Origin: Bacteroidota bacterium
Lineage (GTDB): Bacteria; Bacteroidota; Bacteroidia; Chitinophagales; Chitinophagaceae
Direction: 5' to 3'
Length of the DNA stretch: 64,000 nucleotides
NCBI GenBank assembly: GCA_028875875.1
Contig: JAGWUV010000003.1
Span: 62,001-126,000, forward strand
The translations under genes were made by a program, and so were the position numbers. The notes beneath the pieces are model-generated. The model saw nothing but the letters and a program-made list of their open reading frames with translations. It searched no databases and had not been told where the DNA came from. Of the stretch, positions 27,029 to 37,400 are shown piece by piece. The stretch's first letter is position 1, and each line of letters opens with the position of its first letter.

Positions 27029-28015
27029 TTGACAGACACAATCATCAGCCTTGAATCAGTAAATCCGATTGAATTTTTCGGCGTAAATAACGGCAAACTT
27101 GATCTTCTTAAAAAGAAATTCCCTCTTTTAAAAATCTTATCCCGGGGAACACAACTTAAACTCAGCGGTGCTCCTGAACAAATTGAAACGGCCAAAGAAA
27201 AAATCGACCTTATCGTTCAGTACCTGGAAAGAAACGGTCACTTAAGCGAAAATTATTTCGAACAGATATTGGGTGGGGATGATGCTGAGACCATCGATAA
27301 TTTCGTTGACCGCAACCCTAACGACATACTCGTTTTCGGGCCGAATGGCAAAACCGTTCGTGCCAGAACGGGCAACCAGAAAAAGATGGTACAGGCAGCC
27401 GACCGTAACGATATTGTATTTGCGATTGGCCCTGCTGGTACCGGTAAAACATATACCGCAGTTGCCTTAGCAGTAAGAGCATTGAAAAATAAGATGGTGA
27501 AGAAGATCATCTTAACACGCCCTGCGGTAGAAGCCGGTGAAAGCCTAGGTTTTTTACCGGGAGACCTGAAAGAAAAGATTGACCCCTATCTGCGTCCCTT
27601 ATACGATGCATTAGATGATATGATCCCCGCAGATAAGTTGGGCTATTATATGAGTACCAGGACCATTGAAGTGGCGCCTTTGGCTTATATGAGAGGAAGA
27701 ACGCTGGACAATGCCTTCATTATCCTCGACGAAGCACAGAACACCAATGATCTGCAATTGAAAATGTTCTTAACCCGTATAGGTGCCAATGCTAAAGCCA
27801 TTATTACCGGAGACCCAACGCAGATTGACCTTCCCCGTAACCAGCATAGTGGTTTGAACAAGGCCATTCGCATTCTGAAGAATATCGATGGTATCGGTCA
27901 TGTTGAATTGAGTGAAGAAGATGTGGTAAGGCACAGGTTGGTAAAATCCATTATCAAAGCATACGACAGGGAACATGAACGTGAGGAACAGGAATACGGA
28001 AAGAGGATACATTAA
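27029..28015 (+). CDS. phoH: PhoH-like ATPase, TTG start
   Basis: 328 residues. An N-terminal KH-like region (about 1-95, LESVNPIEFFGVNNGKLDLL) and a PhoH ATPase domain with Walker A GPAGTGKT, LTRPAVEAGESLGFLPGDLK, FIILDEAQN (Walker B) and TGDPTQIDLP. Cytoplasmic ATPase linked to RNA metabolism in other bacteria (the YbeZ group). The only in-frame start that keeps the expected N-terminus is TTG at 27029: an in-frame TAA lies at 27014-27016. An ATG at 27019 is in another frame and opens an 11-codon ORF ending at 27054 that overlaps this start. Confidence 0.94.
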   Translation: MTDTIISLESVNPIEFFGVNNGKLDLLKKKFPLLKILSRGTQLKLSGAPEQIETAKEKIDLIVQYLERNGHLSENYFEQILGGDDAETIDNFVDRNPNDILVFGPNGKTVRARTGNQKKMVQAADRNDIVFAIGPAGTGKTYTAVALAVRALKNKMVKKIILTRPAVEAGESLGFLPGDLKEKIDPYLRPLYDALDDMIPADKLGYYMSTRTIEVAPLAYMRGRTLDNAFIILDEAQNTNDLQLKMFLTRIGANAKAIITGDPTQIDLPRNQHSGLNKAIRILKNIDGIGHVELSEEDVVRHRLVKSIIKAYDREHEREEQEYGKRIH

Positions 28016-28035
28016 TCTTTTTTGATAACAATCAG

Positions 28036-28054
28036 AAGGCAGCTAAGCTGCCTT
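28036..28054 (+). terminator. phoH terminator
   Basis: An 8-bp stem AAGGCAGC with its complement, 3-nt loop TAA, then TTTTT, 20 bp after the phoH stop. Confidence 0.85.
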
Positions 28055-28153
28055 TTTTTGTGGGTTACCCACATCTGCAAAATGAATACTTGAAAATGAT
28101 GCCTGATTATTTATTTTTGAACAACTGGCATCCATCATATACAAACATCGATT

Positions 28154-29125
28154 ATGAAAAAAATTGCACTCCTCGCCTTCATTGCTTTTTCAACAAAAGG
28201 ATTTGCTCAAAATATCATCGTACCCCAAACAACAACCCCGCAAACAACACCAGCGAAAAAAACAGTCACAAAAACGCCTGTCAAGAAAACGGTTAAATAC
28301 AGCGGTACGGTAAGAACCGCCAAAAAACCTACAGGAAGCTCCAAAACCCCGGCCGTTTTCCCGGAACAAAATCCTGCTACCAAAAATATCGTATACCAAT
28401 ACGTAGATACCTTATACCCCAATAGTGAGAACCACTTCCCTTTATCCGGCAATGCAGGAATTGGTACGAATACACCGATGGCTGCACTGGAAATTAAAAG
28501 AGGGGCCGGCGATACCCGCAAGAAAAATGTATTGCTGCAACTAAGCAATGAATGGTCCCCCAACGGTCAAAACGAGCCGAGCATTATGTTTTCAAACGGA
28601 GACAACAGCTCTCCCAATAATGTAAGTTACTGGACGGTTGGTGCAAGGGTTTCAGGTGATAAAACCTTGAATACACCACAAACCTTTAAAGTATGTTACA
28701 AAGCCCCGGGATCTAATTTCGAACAGGAATATTTTTCAATTGACTCTTACCAGGGCCGTGTAAAGATCGGGGATGTTTCTACTGCGTTTGATGGATATAA
28801 ACTGTATGTGGAAGAAGGAATCCTCACAGAAAAAGTAAAAGTAGCCGTTAAAAATTCAGATGATTGGTTTGACTATGTATTTAAACCGGAATACAAACTG
28901 ATGCCTTTAAAAGACCTGGAAAAGTATATTCAGGAAAATAGCCACTTACCAGAAATGCCCACCACAGAAGAAGTAATGAAAAATGGTGTTGACCTGGGAA
29001 AAATGAATGCCCTCTTACTGAAAAAAGTAGAAGAACTTACCCGTTACATGATTGATATAAAACACGAACTGGACCAAACCAAACAAGAACTCCAGGAAAC
29101 CAAAAAACAATTGAACAAACAATAA
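28154..29125 (+). CDS. Secreted coiled-coil protein with phage-tail-fibre-like repeats
   Basis: 323 residues. Signal peptide KKIALLAFIAFSTKGFA, then a low-complexity Thr/Pro/Lys region (about 20-75, TTTPQTTPAKKTVTKTPVKK), a beta-rich middle (NAGIGTNTPMAALEIKRGAG is the kind of repeat seen in tail-fibre-like surface proteins) and a C-terminal chaperone-like segment (HLPEMPTTEEVMKNGVDLGK) ending in a Gln/Lys coiled coil. Many Bacteroidota secreted proteins share this GIGTxxP and LPxxPS/TxxEV architecture, which recalls trimeric fibre proteins with intramolecular chaperone ends. Surface adhesin is the best inference. Followed by a strong terminator. Confidence 0.8.
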   Translation: MKKIALLAFIAFSTKGFAQNIIVPQTTTPQTTPAKKTVTKTPVKKTVKYSGTVRTAKKPTGSSKTPAVFPEQNPATKNIVYQYVDTLYPNSENHFPLSGNAGIGTNTPMAALEIKRGAGDTRKKNVLLQLSNEWSPNGQNEPSIMFSNGDNSSPNNVSYWTVGARVSGDKTLNTPQTFKVCYKAPGSNFEQEYFSIDSYQGRVKIGDVSTAFDGYKLYVEEGILTEKVKVAVKNSDDWFDYVFKPEYKLMPLKDLEKYIQENSHLPEMPTTEEVMKNGVDLGKMNALLLKKVEELTRYMIDIKHELDQTKQELQETKKQLNKQ

Positions 29126-29184
29126 CAGGCACTTGTAAAAAACGCCATACGCACTTATTTAGCCCATTAAATATTTTATTATAT

Positions 29185-29218
29185 GAAACAGCCTTCATTC
29201 TTTAATGAAGGCTGTTTC
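29185..29218 (+). terminator. Strong intrinsic terminator
   Basis: A perfect 15-bp stem (GAAACAGCCTTCATT with its complement), 4-nt loop and a T7 run, 59 bp after the fibre-like gene. Confidence 0.93.
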
Positions 29219-29312
29219 TTTTTTTGTTCAATGCTTCTTTAAATTGCCACAAGGCATAACCCAATAATAAGTTCGGCTGAGAAAGTAATTTTTTGCTCTT
29301 TTGCAGATGCAT
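29202..29312 (-). CDS. Possible small ORF (36 aa), uncertain
   Basis: ATG at 29312 with an AGGG sequence about 6 bp upstream, running 36 codons (MHLQKSKKLLSQPNLLLGYA then LWQFKEALNKKRNSLH). Composition is protein-like and an in-frame TGA bounds it upstream. Its end overlaps the terminator hairpin of the opposite-strand gene, which argues against it being real. I recognise no family. It may be a decayed gene end. Confidence 0.22.
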   Translation of the reverse strand: MHLQKSKKLLSQPNLLLGYALWQFKEALNKKRNSLH

Positions 29313-29359
29313 AAAGCCCTTTTTTTCGGCTCAAACAAGGGTGTAAACCATATGTATCC

Positions 29360-29421
29360 CATATACAAGCCATTTATATCTCATATATATCCCAACTCTT
29401 TAAAGATATGGCTTGTATATG
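29360..29421. repeat. 14-bp inverted repeat plus related short repeats
   Basis: CATATACAAGCCAT (29360-29373) and its exact complement ATGGCTTGTATATG (29408-29421) flank a 34-nt AT-rich centre. A variant ATGGCTTATAAATG follows at 29429-29442, and ATATGTATCCC / ATATATATCCC occur at 29350-29360 and 29383-29393. No gene overlaps. Confidence 0.6.
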
Positions 29422-29501
29422 TAAAATTTATGGCTTATAAATGCCTTACAACCGATTGACAGAAGAAGTAGTCTCAAGCTTAACCCCAAGCAGGGTGTAT
29501 G

Positions 29502-29525
29502 ATAGGTGTAATTAATCACACCTAT
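29502..29525. promoter_or_regulatory. 24-bp near-palindrome, operator-like
   Basis: ATAGGTGT-AATTAATC-ACACCTAT: 8-bp perfect arms, and the centre is also nearly symmetric. It lies between convergent genes, about 25 bp from the ribBA terminator, so it is not an obvious promoter operator. Confidence 0.4.
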
Positions 29526-29550
29526 GTTACTTGTCGGGTACCCTAAAAAA

Positions 29551-29574
29551 AACTCCCGGATTACTCCGGGAGTT
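29551..29574 (-). terminator. ribBA terminator (bidirectional form)
   Basis: A 10-bp perfect stem AACTCCCGGA with its complement, 4-nt loop, A and T runs on both sides, 11 bp after the ribBA stop. Confidence 0.9.
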
Positions 29575-29584
29575 TTTTTTAGGT

Positions 29585-30790
29585 TTAATCTTCTTTTAGA
29601 ATGTTATGTCCTAATTTATCTCGCTTGGTAGTAAGGTATTTTTCATTAAACGGATTGGGTGGGATTTCGATAGGCACCGTTTCAACAATCTCGAGGCCAT
29701 ATCCACTCAACCCCGCTCTTTTACGGGGGTTGTTACTCATCAGGCGAAGTTTGGTAACACCTAAATAGCGCAACATCTGGGCACCAACGCCATAATCCCT
29801 TTCATCCATTTTAAATCCCAAATGCAGGTTTGCTTCTACAGTATCCATTCCTTGTTCCTGTAACCGATAAGCTTTCAGTTTATTCATCAGGCCAATGCCT
29901 CTTCCCTCCTGGTTCATGTACAAGATCACTCCCTTTCCTTCTTGCTGCACCATCTGCATGGCTTTATGCAATTGTTCGCCGCAATCGCAACGGAAACTGC
30001 CTAATATATCTCCAGTAAAACAACTACTGTGAACGCGGGTTAATACAGGCTCCTCTTCCGTCCAGCTTCCCTTAATCAACGCCAGGTGCTCACCACCGGT
30101 TAATTTTTCCGTGAACGCCACCAATTTAAAATGGCCGTATTTGGTAGGCATTTCAACACGGGTAATTTCTTCTATCAGCGAGTCAGACTTTAACCTGTAT
30201 TCAATCAGGTCTTTAATAGAAATTATTTTCAGGTCGAATTTCTTCGCAATTTCCAGCAGTTGGGGCAGTCTTGCCATTGTACCATCTTCATTCATTACTT
30301 CCACCAACACACCTGCCGGCTCAAAACCAGCTAGCCTGGCCATATCGATGGTTGCCTCTGTATGCCCGGTTCTCCTTAGTACACCTCCATTTTTAGCCCT
30401 CAATGGGAATATATGCCCGGGCCTGCCAAGATCTTCGGGTTTGGTAGCGGGATCAATTAACGCCTGAACAGTTTTGGCACGATCATATGCAGATATACCT
30501 GTACTTGTACCCTGGCCAATCAAATCAATAGAAACAGTAAAAGCTGTTTCATGAAGCGAAGTATTTGAGCTAACCATTGGCTGTAGATCAAGCTGATCGC
30601 ATCTTTCCTCCGTTAAAGCCACACAAATCAATCCCCTGCCTTCTTTACTCATGAAATTGATCACTTCCGGCGTAACAAATCTTGCTGCTATCACAAAATC
30701 GCCTTCATTCTCCCTGTCCTCGTCATCCACTACGATAATCATTTGCCCCCTCTTAATCGCTTCCAATCCCTCTATAACTGTATTAAGCAT
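29585..30790 (-). CDS. ribBA: Bifunctional 3,4-dihydroxy-2-butanone-4-phosphate synthase / GTP cyclohydrolase II
   Basis: 401 residues. The N-terminal half (about 1-200) is DHBP synthase with [13 protein letters not shown], which binds the metal, and [16 protein letters not shown]. The C-terminal half (about 205-395) is GTP cyclohydrolase II with zinc cysteines in [20 protein letters not shown] and [11 protein letters not shown]. Both catalyse first steps of riboflavin synthesis. No FMN-riboswitch-like element is evident upstream, and no other rib gene adjoins. Own promoter and terminator, so monocistronic. Start ATG at 30790. Confidence 0.97.
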   Translation of the reverse strand: MLNTVIEGLEAIKRGQMIIVVDDEDRENEGDFVIAARFVTPEVINFMSKEGRGLICVALTEERCDQLDLQPMVSSNTSLHETAFTVSIDLIGQGTSTGISAYDRAKTVQALIDPATKPEDLGRPGHIFPLRAKNGGVLRRTGHTEATIDMARLAGFEPAGVLVEVMNEDGTMARLPQLLEIAKKFDLKIISIKDLIEYRLKSDSLIEEITRVEMPTKYGHFKLVAFTEKLTGGEHLALIKGSWTEEEPVLTRVHSSCFTGDILGSFRCDCGEQLHKAMQMVQQEGKGVILYMNQEGRGIGLMNKLKAYRLQEQGMDTVEANLHLGFKMDERDYGVGAQMLRYLGVTKLRLMSNNPRKRAGLSGYGLEIVETVPIEIPPNPFNEKYLTTKRDKLGHNILKED

Positions 30791-30819
30791 ACTTTCCTTT
30801 ATTTAAAAGCAAATGTACA

Positions 30820-30827
30820 AGCAGCAA
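30820..30827 (-). promoter_or_regulatory. -7 element of ribBA promoter
   Basis: TACATTTG on the minus strand, an exact TAnnTTTG, 29 bp before the ribBA ATG. A -33 TTG at standard spacing is not evident. Confidence 0.42.
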
Positions 30828-30998
30828 TCGTTTTTAAATTGTAATTCAGCATAAACATTTCAGCTTTCGAAAACCTTCGGGCAACAACTGACTTTAAAAA
30901 CAAATTAATTCCAATTAAAAGACTTTAAAATTTGTTAACATTTTGTTGTTATTGCAAAAAGATTATTCACTTTATTTGTGGCTGAAAAATTAACTATT

Positions 30999-33900
30999 AT
31001 GCTGAGTAAAAAACTGCTGCAATCCCTGCTAGCCTTATTATTACCTGTATTCCTGATGTCTCAAACAACCACAAGTAGTTTGGGTGGAGTTGTTAAAACT
31101 ATTACCGGAGAACCACTTGTTGGTGCTGCGATCAAGGTTACACATGAACCCACAGGAACCGTATACAGAACCCAAAGCCGTTCAGGCGGTAGGTTTGATG
31201 TAGCCAACCTGAGCCCCGGTGGCCCATATTCCATAGAAGTAACCTTTCTGAATTTTGCTGTAGAAAAACAAAGTGATATATACCTGAATTTGGGAGAAAA
31301 TTTTAAGGTAGATGTTGCCATGGCACCTAAAGTAACAGACCTCGGAACAGTTACAGTAACCGGCGCAAAGAAAACCACTGAATTTGCCAGTAAAGGCGGT
31401 ACAGAAGTTACAATAGGAAGAGATAAAGTGGCCAACCTGCCAACAGTTGGCCGTAATATTTATGATTACCTGAGGGCGGTACCGCAAGCAAGACTGGTGG
31501 GCGGTACAGAAGGTGCCGTTACAATAGCCGGACAAAACAACAGGTATAATTCATTCTATGTTGATGGCGCTATCAACAACGATGTATTTGGTTTGGCCGC
31601 ATCGGGAACCAATGGTGGACAGGCCAATAATGCTGCTCCCATTTCAATTGATGCGATAGACCAGTTCCAAGTGGTAATTTCTCCTTATGATGCTTCACAA
31701 GGTAACTTCACAGGTGGTGGCATCAATGCTATTACAAGGTCTGGTACTAATAAAATCGAAGGTTCTGTTTATTACTTCTTCAGAAACCAGAACTTAGCCG
31801 GTAAAGATCCTACAGTAGATAAATCTGTTGCATCACGCTTCCCTGATTTCAATAATAAAGTATACGGATTTAGAATAGGCGGCCCTATCATCAAAAATAA
31901 ATTGTTCTATTTCCTGAGCCTGGAACAACAAAAGGATGAAACTCCGCAACCTTTTGACTTTACCAGGTATTTGGGTAATACCAATACCCCTGCTGCCATG
32001 CAAACATTAACCGATTATGTGAAAAATACATATGGTTATGACATGGGATCGTATTTACAAACAACCAAAAAATTAGATGTAGACAGGCTGGCAGCTAAAG
32101 TAGACTGGAATGTTAGTGATAAACATAAGCTCTCTGTAAGTTATCGCTATAATAACCCGGTAGCTACCAATCCCAGCTTAAGTTCCAGTACCAGTATCAA
32201 TTTCGGCAATGGAGCAGTATATTTTCCTAACAAAACCAATTCTGTTTCTGCAGAACTAAAAAGTCTTGTGGGAAGAAGCTCTACCAACAAACTATTGGTT
32301 ACTTATTCAAGCGTGATAGATGACAGGGGAATTGTGGGAAGTCCATTTCCAAGGGTATCTATTGTAGATGGTAGTGGAAGCATCAATTTTGGTTCAGAAA
32401 ATAGTTCTACACAAAACTTATTGAAGCAAAAGAACTTCAGTCTTGTTGATCATTTCAAATTTAACATTGGCAAACATGCTATGACATTGGGCCTTGATTA
32501 TGAGTATTTTGACGACCTGAACGTTTTCATTCAAAATACTTTTGGAAACTACAGGTATGGAAATGTTGCCGCTTTTATTGCGAATAATGCTGCACCCACT
32601 TCTTACCAGCTTGGTTTCCCCTTAACGGATCAGATTTTAAATGACAATACCAATGCTGCTGCTAAATTTAAAGTAGCCAAAGGTGCTGCTTTTTGGAATG
32701 ATGAATTTCGTGTAAGCGATAACCTCACCTTAAATATTGGTATCAGAGGCGATCTGTATCAATTCTTATCAGTGCCTGCAACAGATAAATTTACCAATGA
32801 TTCTGCTTTACCCAAATTCAGCCAATACTACGATTTGAGAGGAGCCCGTTCTGGATTAAAACCGAATATTCCGCTTTCCATCTCTCCAAGAATTGGCTTT
32901 ACTTATAAAATTCCTGAGGAGAACTTGGTGATCCGCGGTGGCTTTGGTGTATTCAGCGGAAGAATGCCGTTGGTATGGCCCGGTGGCGTATATAATAACA
33001 ACGGTTTGTTCGTTGGAGGATATAGTGCCAGCGCTTCTACTAATCCAACACTTTCTTCTATTCGTTTCAGATGGGATCCCAATAATATCACAGGAAGTGT
33101 ATGGGCTTCCGGTCCGGGTACAAAAGGCCCTTTGAACCTGATTTCAAAAGACTTTAAAATGCCCAAACTGTGGAGAACCTCACTTGCTATTGATAAAAAA
33201 TGGGGAGAAGGATGGAGCGGAACCATTGAAGGTATCTTCAGCAAGAATATCAACGAGATCGATTATTACAACATAAATATTCTTCCTCCTGTAGGTAAAT
33301 CGCTGGGAGCAGGTTCAAGAAATGTTTATAATTATGCCAGCTCATCCAGCGCTTCGTTAATTCCCATTAGAAGCAATGGAACCAACCCTTATGACAATGC
33401 TATATTAGTGACCAATAATGATAGAGGACAAAAAGGCTTTGCGTATAACTTCTCTTTAAGTATCGATAAAAAAACGAGAACAGGATTTAATTTCAGCTTC
33501 AACTATGCTTTTGGCAACTCAATTGTATTGAATGAGGCTACCAGCTCTGTAAACCTTAGCCAGTGGAGATTTATGGAAACCGTTAATGGTAGGAATTATA
33601 TCAACACAAGTATTTCCGATTTCAGCCAGGGGCACAGGATCTTTGCTTTGCTGAGCAAGAAATTCACTTATGCCAATAAAGCCATGGCCACAACTATTTC
33701 GCTGGTGTATACAGGACAAAGCGGAACGCCCATCAGCTATGTGTATGGTAGCCAAAGTATGACAAGAGATGATGGTAGCAATGGCGGAAACGACCTCGTT
33801 TACATTCCTACAGCGACTGAATTACAGGCGCAAACTTTCTTAAGCAATACCGTAGGTTCAGGATCCAGCGCTATTACTTATACCCCACAACAGCAGAAAG

Positions 33901-34301
33901 ATGCATTAGAAGCATTTATCCAGGGTAGCCCTTATTTACGAAACCACAGAGGACAATTTGCGGAAAGAAATGGAGACAGGTTACCATTCACCAATATAGT
34001 GGACCTTAAAATTGCACAGGACTTTAATATCAAAGTTAGCGGGCACCGTTACCAGTTTCAGTTAACATGGGATGTATTCAACTTTACCAATATGCTGAAC
34101 CGTAATTGGGGTAGAAGCTTCTTTGCCAGTAACGACCAGTTTAGTCTAATCAACTTTGCAGGATATGTTAGTGCTTCTAACCTAACTCCACAATACAGGT
34201 TCAATCCACAAATAACAAGAGTTTGGAACTATAATAACTCCGTAACTCCGGCTTATGCCAACCGTTGGGTAAGCCAGTTAGGTGTTCGTTTCAATTTCTA
34301 A
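30999..34301 (+). CDS. Oar-like TonB-dependent outer-membrane receptor, copy 1
   Basis: 1100 residues from the ATG at 30999; the frame opens earlier at a GTG (30978) with no support. Signal peptide (LSKKLLQSLLALLLPVFLMS), a carboxypeptidase-regulatory-like domain (about 25-110: GGVVKTITGEPLVGAAIKVT), a plug domain (TIGRDKVANLPTVGRNIYDY, VVISPYDASQGNFTGGGINA) and a large beta barrel ending in GVRFNF with the terminal Phe of outer-membrane proteins. No SusD-like lipoprotein follows, so it is the Oar/receptor type, not a SusCD glycan pair. Ligand unknown. The next gene is a paralogue. Terminators separate the two, so they may be expressed independently. Confidence 0.93.
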   Translation: MLSKKLLQSLLALLLPVFLMSQTTTSSLGGVVKTITGEPLVGAAIKVTHEPTGTVYRTQSRSGGRFDVANLSPGGPYSIEVTFLNFAVEKQSDIYLNLGENFKVDVAMAPKVTDLGTVTVTGAKKTTEFASKGGTEVTIGRDKVANLPTVGRNIYDYLRAVPQARLVGGTEGAVTIAGQNNRYNSFYVDGAINNDVFGLAASGTNGGQANNAAPISIDAIDQFQVVISPYDASQGNFTGGGINAITRSGTNKIEGSVYYFFRNQNLAGKDPTVDKSVASRFPDFNNKVYGFRIGGPIIKNKLFYFLSLEQQKDETPQPFDFTRYLGNTNTPAAMQTLTDYVKNTYGYDMGSYLQTTKKLDVDRLAAKVDWNVSDKHKLSVSYRYNNPVATNPSLSSSTSINFGNGAVYFPNKTNSVSAELKSLVGRSSTNKLLVTYSSVIDDRGIVGSPFPRVSIVDGSGSINFGSENSSTQNLLKQKNFSLVDHFKFNIGKHAMTLGLDYEYFDDLNVFIQNTFGNYRYGNVAAFIANNAAPTSYQLGFPLTDQILNDNTNAAAKFKVAKGAAFWNDEFRVSDNLTLNIGIRGDLYQFLSVPATDKFTNDSALPKFSQYYDLRGARSGLKPNIPLSISPRIGFTYKIPEENLVIRGGFGVFSGRMPLVWPGGVYNNNGLFVGGYSASASTNPTLSSIRFRWDPNNITGSVWASGPGTKGPLNLISKDFKMPKLWRTSLAIDKKWGEGWSGTIEGIFSKNINEIDYYNINILPPVGKSLGAGSRNVYNYASSSSASLIPIRSNGTNPYDNAILVTNNDRGQKGFAYNFSLSIDKKTRTGFNFSFNYAFGNSIVLNEATSSVNLSQWRFMETVNGRNYINTSISDFSQGHRIFALLSKKFTYANKAMATTISLVYTGQSGTPISYVYGSQSMTRDDGSNGGNDLVYIPTATELQAQTFLSNTVGSGSSAITYTPQQQKDALEAFIQGSPYLRNHRGQFAERNGDRLPFTNIVDLKIAQDFNIKVSGHRYQFQLTWDVFNFTNMLNRNWGRSFFASNDQFSLINFAGYVSASNLTPQYRFNPQITRVWNYNNSVTPAYANRWVSQLGVRFNF

Positions 34302-34337
34302 TAAAAAATTCAGAAATAAGTTATTTATTTGCAACGG

Positions 34338-34367
34338 AAAGCTTCGCCATACCAGTGGCGGAGCTTT
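34338..34367 (+). terminator. Terminator after first Oar-like gene
   Basis: A 12-bp stem AAAGCTTCGCCA / TGGCGGAGCTTT with one G-U pair, 6-nt loop, followed by CTTTTTTT. It lies 37 bp after the stop. Confidence 0.88.
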
Positions 34368-34470
34368 CTTTTTTTATGAAATTTTAAGGGATGGTAACAG
34401 AAAAATAACCTGTCATCTTTTAAAATGGAGTTAATATTTACTCAATTTTGCAACCTAAATTTTAACTATT

Positions 34471-37400
34471 ATGCTAAGAAAACTACTACTTGTGGTCGCT
34501 CTGTTTATTGGAGTGGCAAGTTTAGTCTCGGCACAGGAAACTACATCCGATGTGCAGGGTAGAGTTACAGATGGCAAAAATCCTATTGCAGGAGCAGTAG
34601 TTACCGCCATTCACCAACCAACGGGAACTAAATACACCACTACCACCCGTAAGGACGGACGTTACAATTTGGCCAACATGAAAATCGGAGGCCCTTATCA
34701 AATCACAGTTTCATTTTTAGGATTTAGAACAGAACAACAAGACAATATTTTCTTGGTGTTGGGACAGGAATTTAAAGCCGATTTCTCTTTAACAGAAACA
34801 AGTACAGAATTAAAAACTGTAGAAGTTAAAGGTATCCGCCAGGATAAAGTATTCAATACAGGTCATACCGGAAGCCAGGAAATCATAGGCCGCAGCCAAA
34901 TTGAACGCTTACCTACCATCAACAGAAGCTTACAGGATTTCACCCGCCTTACCCCTTCTTCAAACGGATTGAGCTTTGGTGGTATGAATAGTTCATACAA
35001 TAACATTACTGTTGACGGTGCTAACTTCAACAATGCATTCGGTTTATCATCTGTTTTAGGTGGACAAACCAGTTCACAGCCAATCAGCCTGGATGCGATT
35101 GAACAAATACAAGTTAACATCTCTCCTTTCGACGTTAGACAAGGCGGTTTTGCAGGTGCCGGTGTGAATACGGTTACACGCAGTGGTACTAACCAGGTAA
35201 AAGGCTCTGTGTATACTTATGTTAGAACACCTGATCTGCAGGGGTATAATGTAAGAACCAATACTATTCCAAAACCAAGCTACACCTACAATTTGCGTGG
35301 TGCTTCTATCGGAGCTCCTATCATCGAAAATAAATTATTCATTTTCGTGAGTGCAGAGCAGGAGCGAATCAGCCAGCCGGCTACCAACTTTGTTGCTGCT
35401 AAACCAGGACAATCTCCTGTTCCGGGAGTTATCTCTCAGGCGGTGGCAGATACATTAAACGCTTTAAGAAACTTCCTTACACAGAAATATAATTACAACC
35501 CCGGTGAATACCAGGGATATAATTATGATACTTACAGCGATAAATTAACAGCAAGATTAGACTGGAACGTTGCAAAGAATAGTACCCTTACACTGAAATA
35601 CAATTACCTGAAATCTTACAGGGATATTTCTGCCAGTAACAGTGGTGCCCCTAATGGTAACAGGCAGCCAAGCAATACAGGCTTACCTTTCAGCGGTAGT
35701 GGATACAGGATCAATAACAACTTTAATATTGTAATCGGTGAGTTGAATACCCGCTTCAGTAATAAGGTATCAAACAAACTACAGGTGGGTTATACAGCCT
35801 TAAGAGATTTCAGAGCAAGTTTATCAGGCGCTGATTTCCCATTGGTTGATATCCTGAACGGATTGGGCCAAAGCTACACTGCGTTTGGATATGAACCTTT
35901 TACTTATAACAACATATTAAGTACAAACGTGTTCCAATTCTCTGATATTGCTACTATCTATGAAGGAAAGCATGAAATTACAGTAGGTACTCAGAACTAT
36001 ATCAAGCGCTTCAAAAATGGTTTCTCACCCAACTATGCGGGTGCTTACCAGTTCAATACCCTCACTGATTTTTATAACAGTGCTATGAACGGTGCAGCCA
36101 CAGCAGCCAATTATACATTATCATATGCTTTGAATGCGGATGGTTCTTTCCCGTTTGCTTATGTAGGATCAAATGAGTTTGGTCTCTTTGCACAAGATAA
36201 ATGGCGTGCGAAAGATAATCTTACCATTACTTATGGTTTAAGATTGGATCTGCCCATCTTTACCAACAGCTTTACAGCCAACCCTTATGCCTCTCAATTA
36301 GCTTTCAGGGATGGCAAGACATATGACGTAGGACACAAACCCAATTCAAACTTACTGGTATCGCCAAGGTTAGGTTTTAACTGGGATGTATTCCACGATC
36401 ATAAAACACAGGTTCGCGGTGGTATCGGCGTGTTCTCAGGTCCTCCTCCATTTGTATGGATCAGTAACCAGGCAAGTAACAACGGTGTATTGTTTGGTTC
36501 ATTCTATCAGGCAAAAACAAATCCTGCTACTGGTAAACCATGGGTATTCAGTCCGGATATCAATGCTTACCGTCCTTCAGCCACAGCACCTAATACTTCC
36601 TACAATTTAGTATTCACAGATCCTAGCTTCAAATATCCCCAGGTGATGAAGTTTAGTGCAGCGGTTGACCATAAATTACCGGGTAATATCGTAGCTACTT
36701 TAGAATACACTTACTCAAAAGATGTAAATGCAGTTTACTTCCAAAACGTAAACCTCCCTTCTACAGGTACTCCTTTAGTTGGCCCTGATAACCGTTTACG
36801 TTATTCATCTTCTAAAATATGGTCAGGTGCAGGTGGTGCTTCTGTAACTAATCCTAATATCAGCAGTGCGATCCTGATGTCTAATACCAATAAAGGATAT
36901 GCCTATACACTTACTGCTCAGTTACAGAGAAATGTTGGTAACCTGAATACAAGTATTGCATACACCTACAGCAAGGCTAAGAATGTAAACGACGGTGGTT
37001 CTATTGCTCAAAGTATGTGGAGAGACAGGCCTACTTACGGCGATCTTAACTCTGATGAACTTGGTTATGCTGGTTACTATCAGCCTCACAGAGTTATTGC
37101 TTTTGCACAATACCGTTTTGAATATGCAAAGAACTACGCTACGTCAATCGGTTTAGTATTTGAAGCAGCTACTGCAGGTGTGGGTTCCTATACTTACCAG
37201 GGCGACCTTGTAAATGGCGGAACAGGTGGTAACAGTTCATTGATCTACATTCCTAAAACACAATCAGACATCGTTCTGGTTCCTGTAAACACAGGTGGTG
37301 GTACGATCACCGATACACGTACACCAGATATCATCTGGAATCAATTGAACAACTTCATTCAGCAGGATCCTTACATGAGCAAACACAGAGGACAATATGC

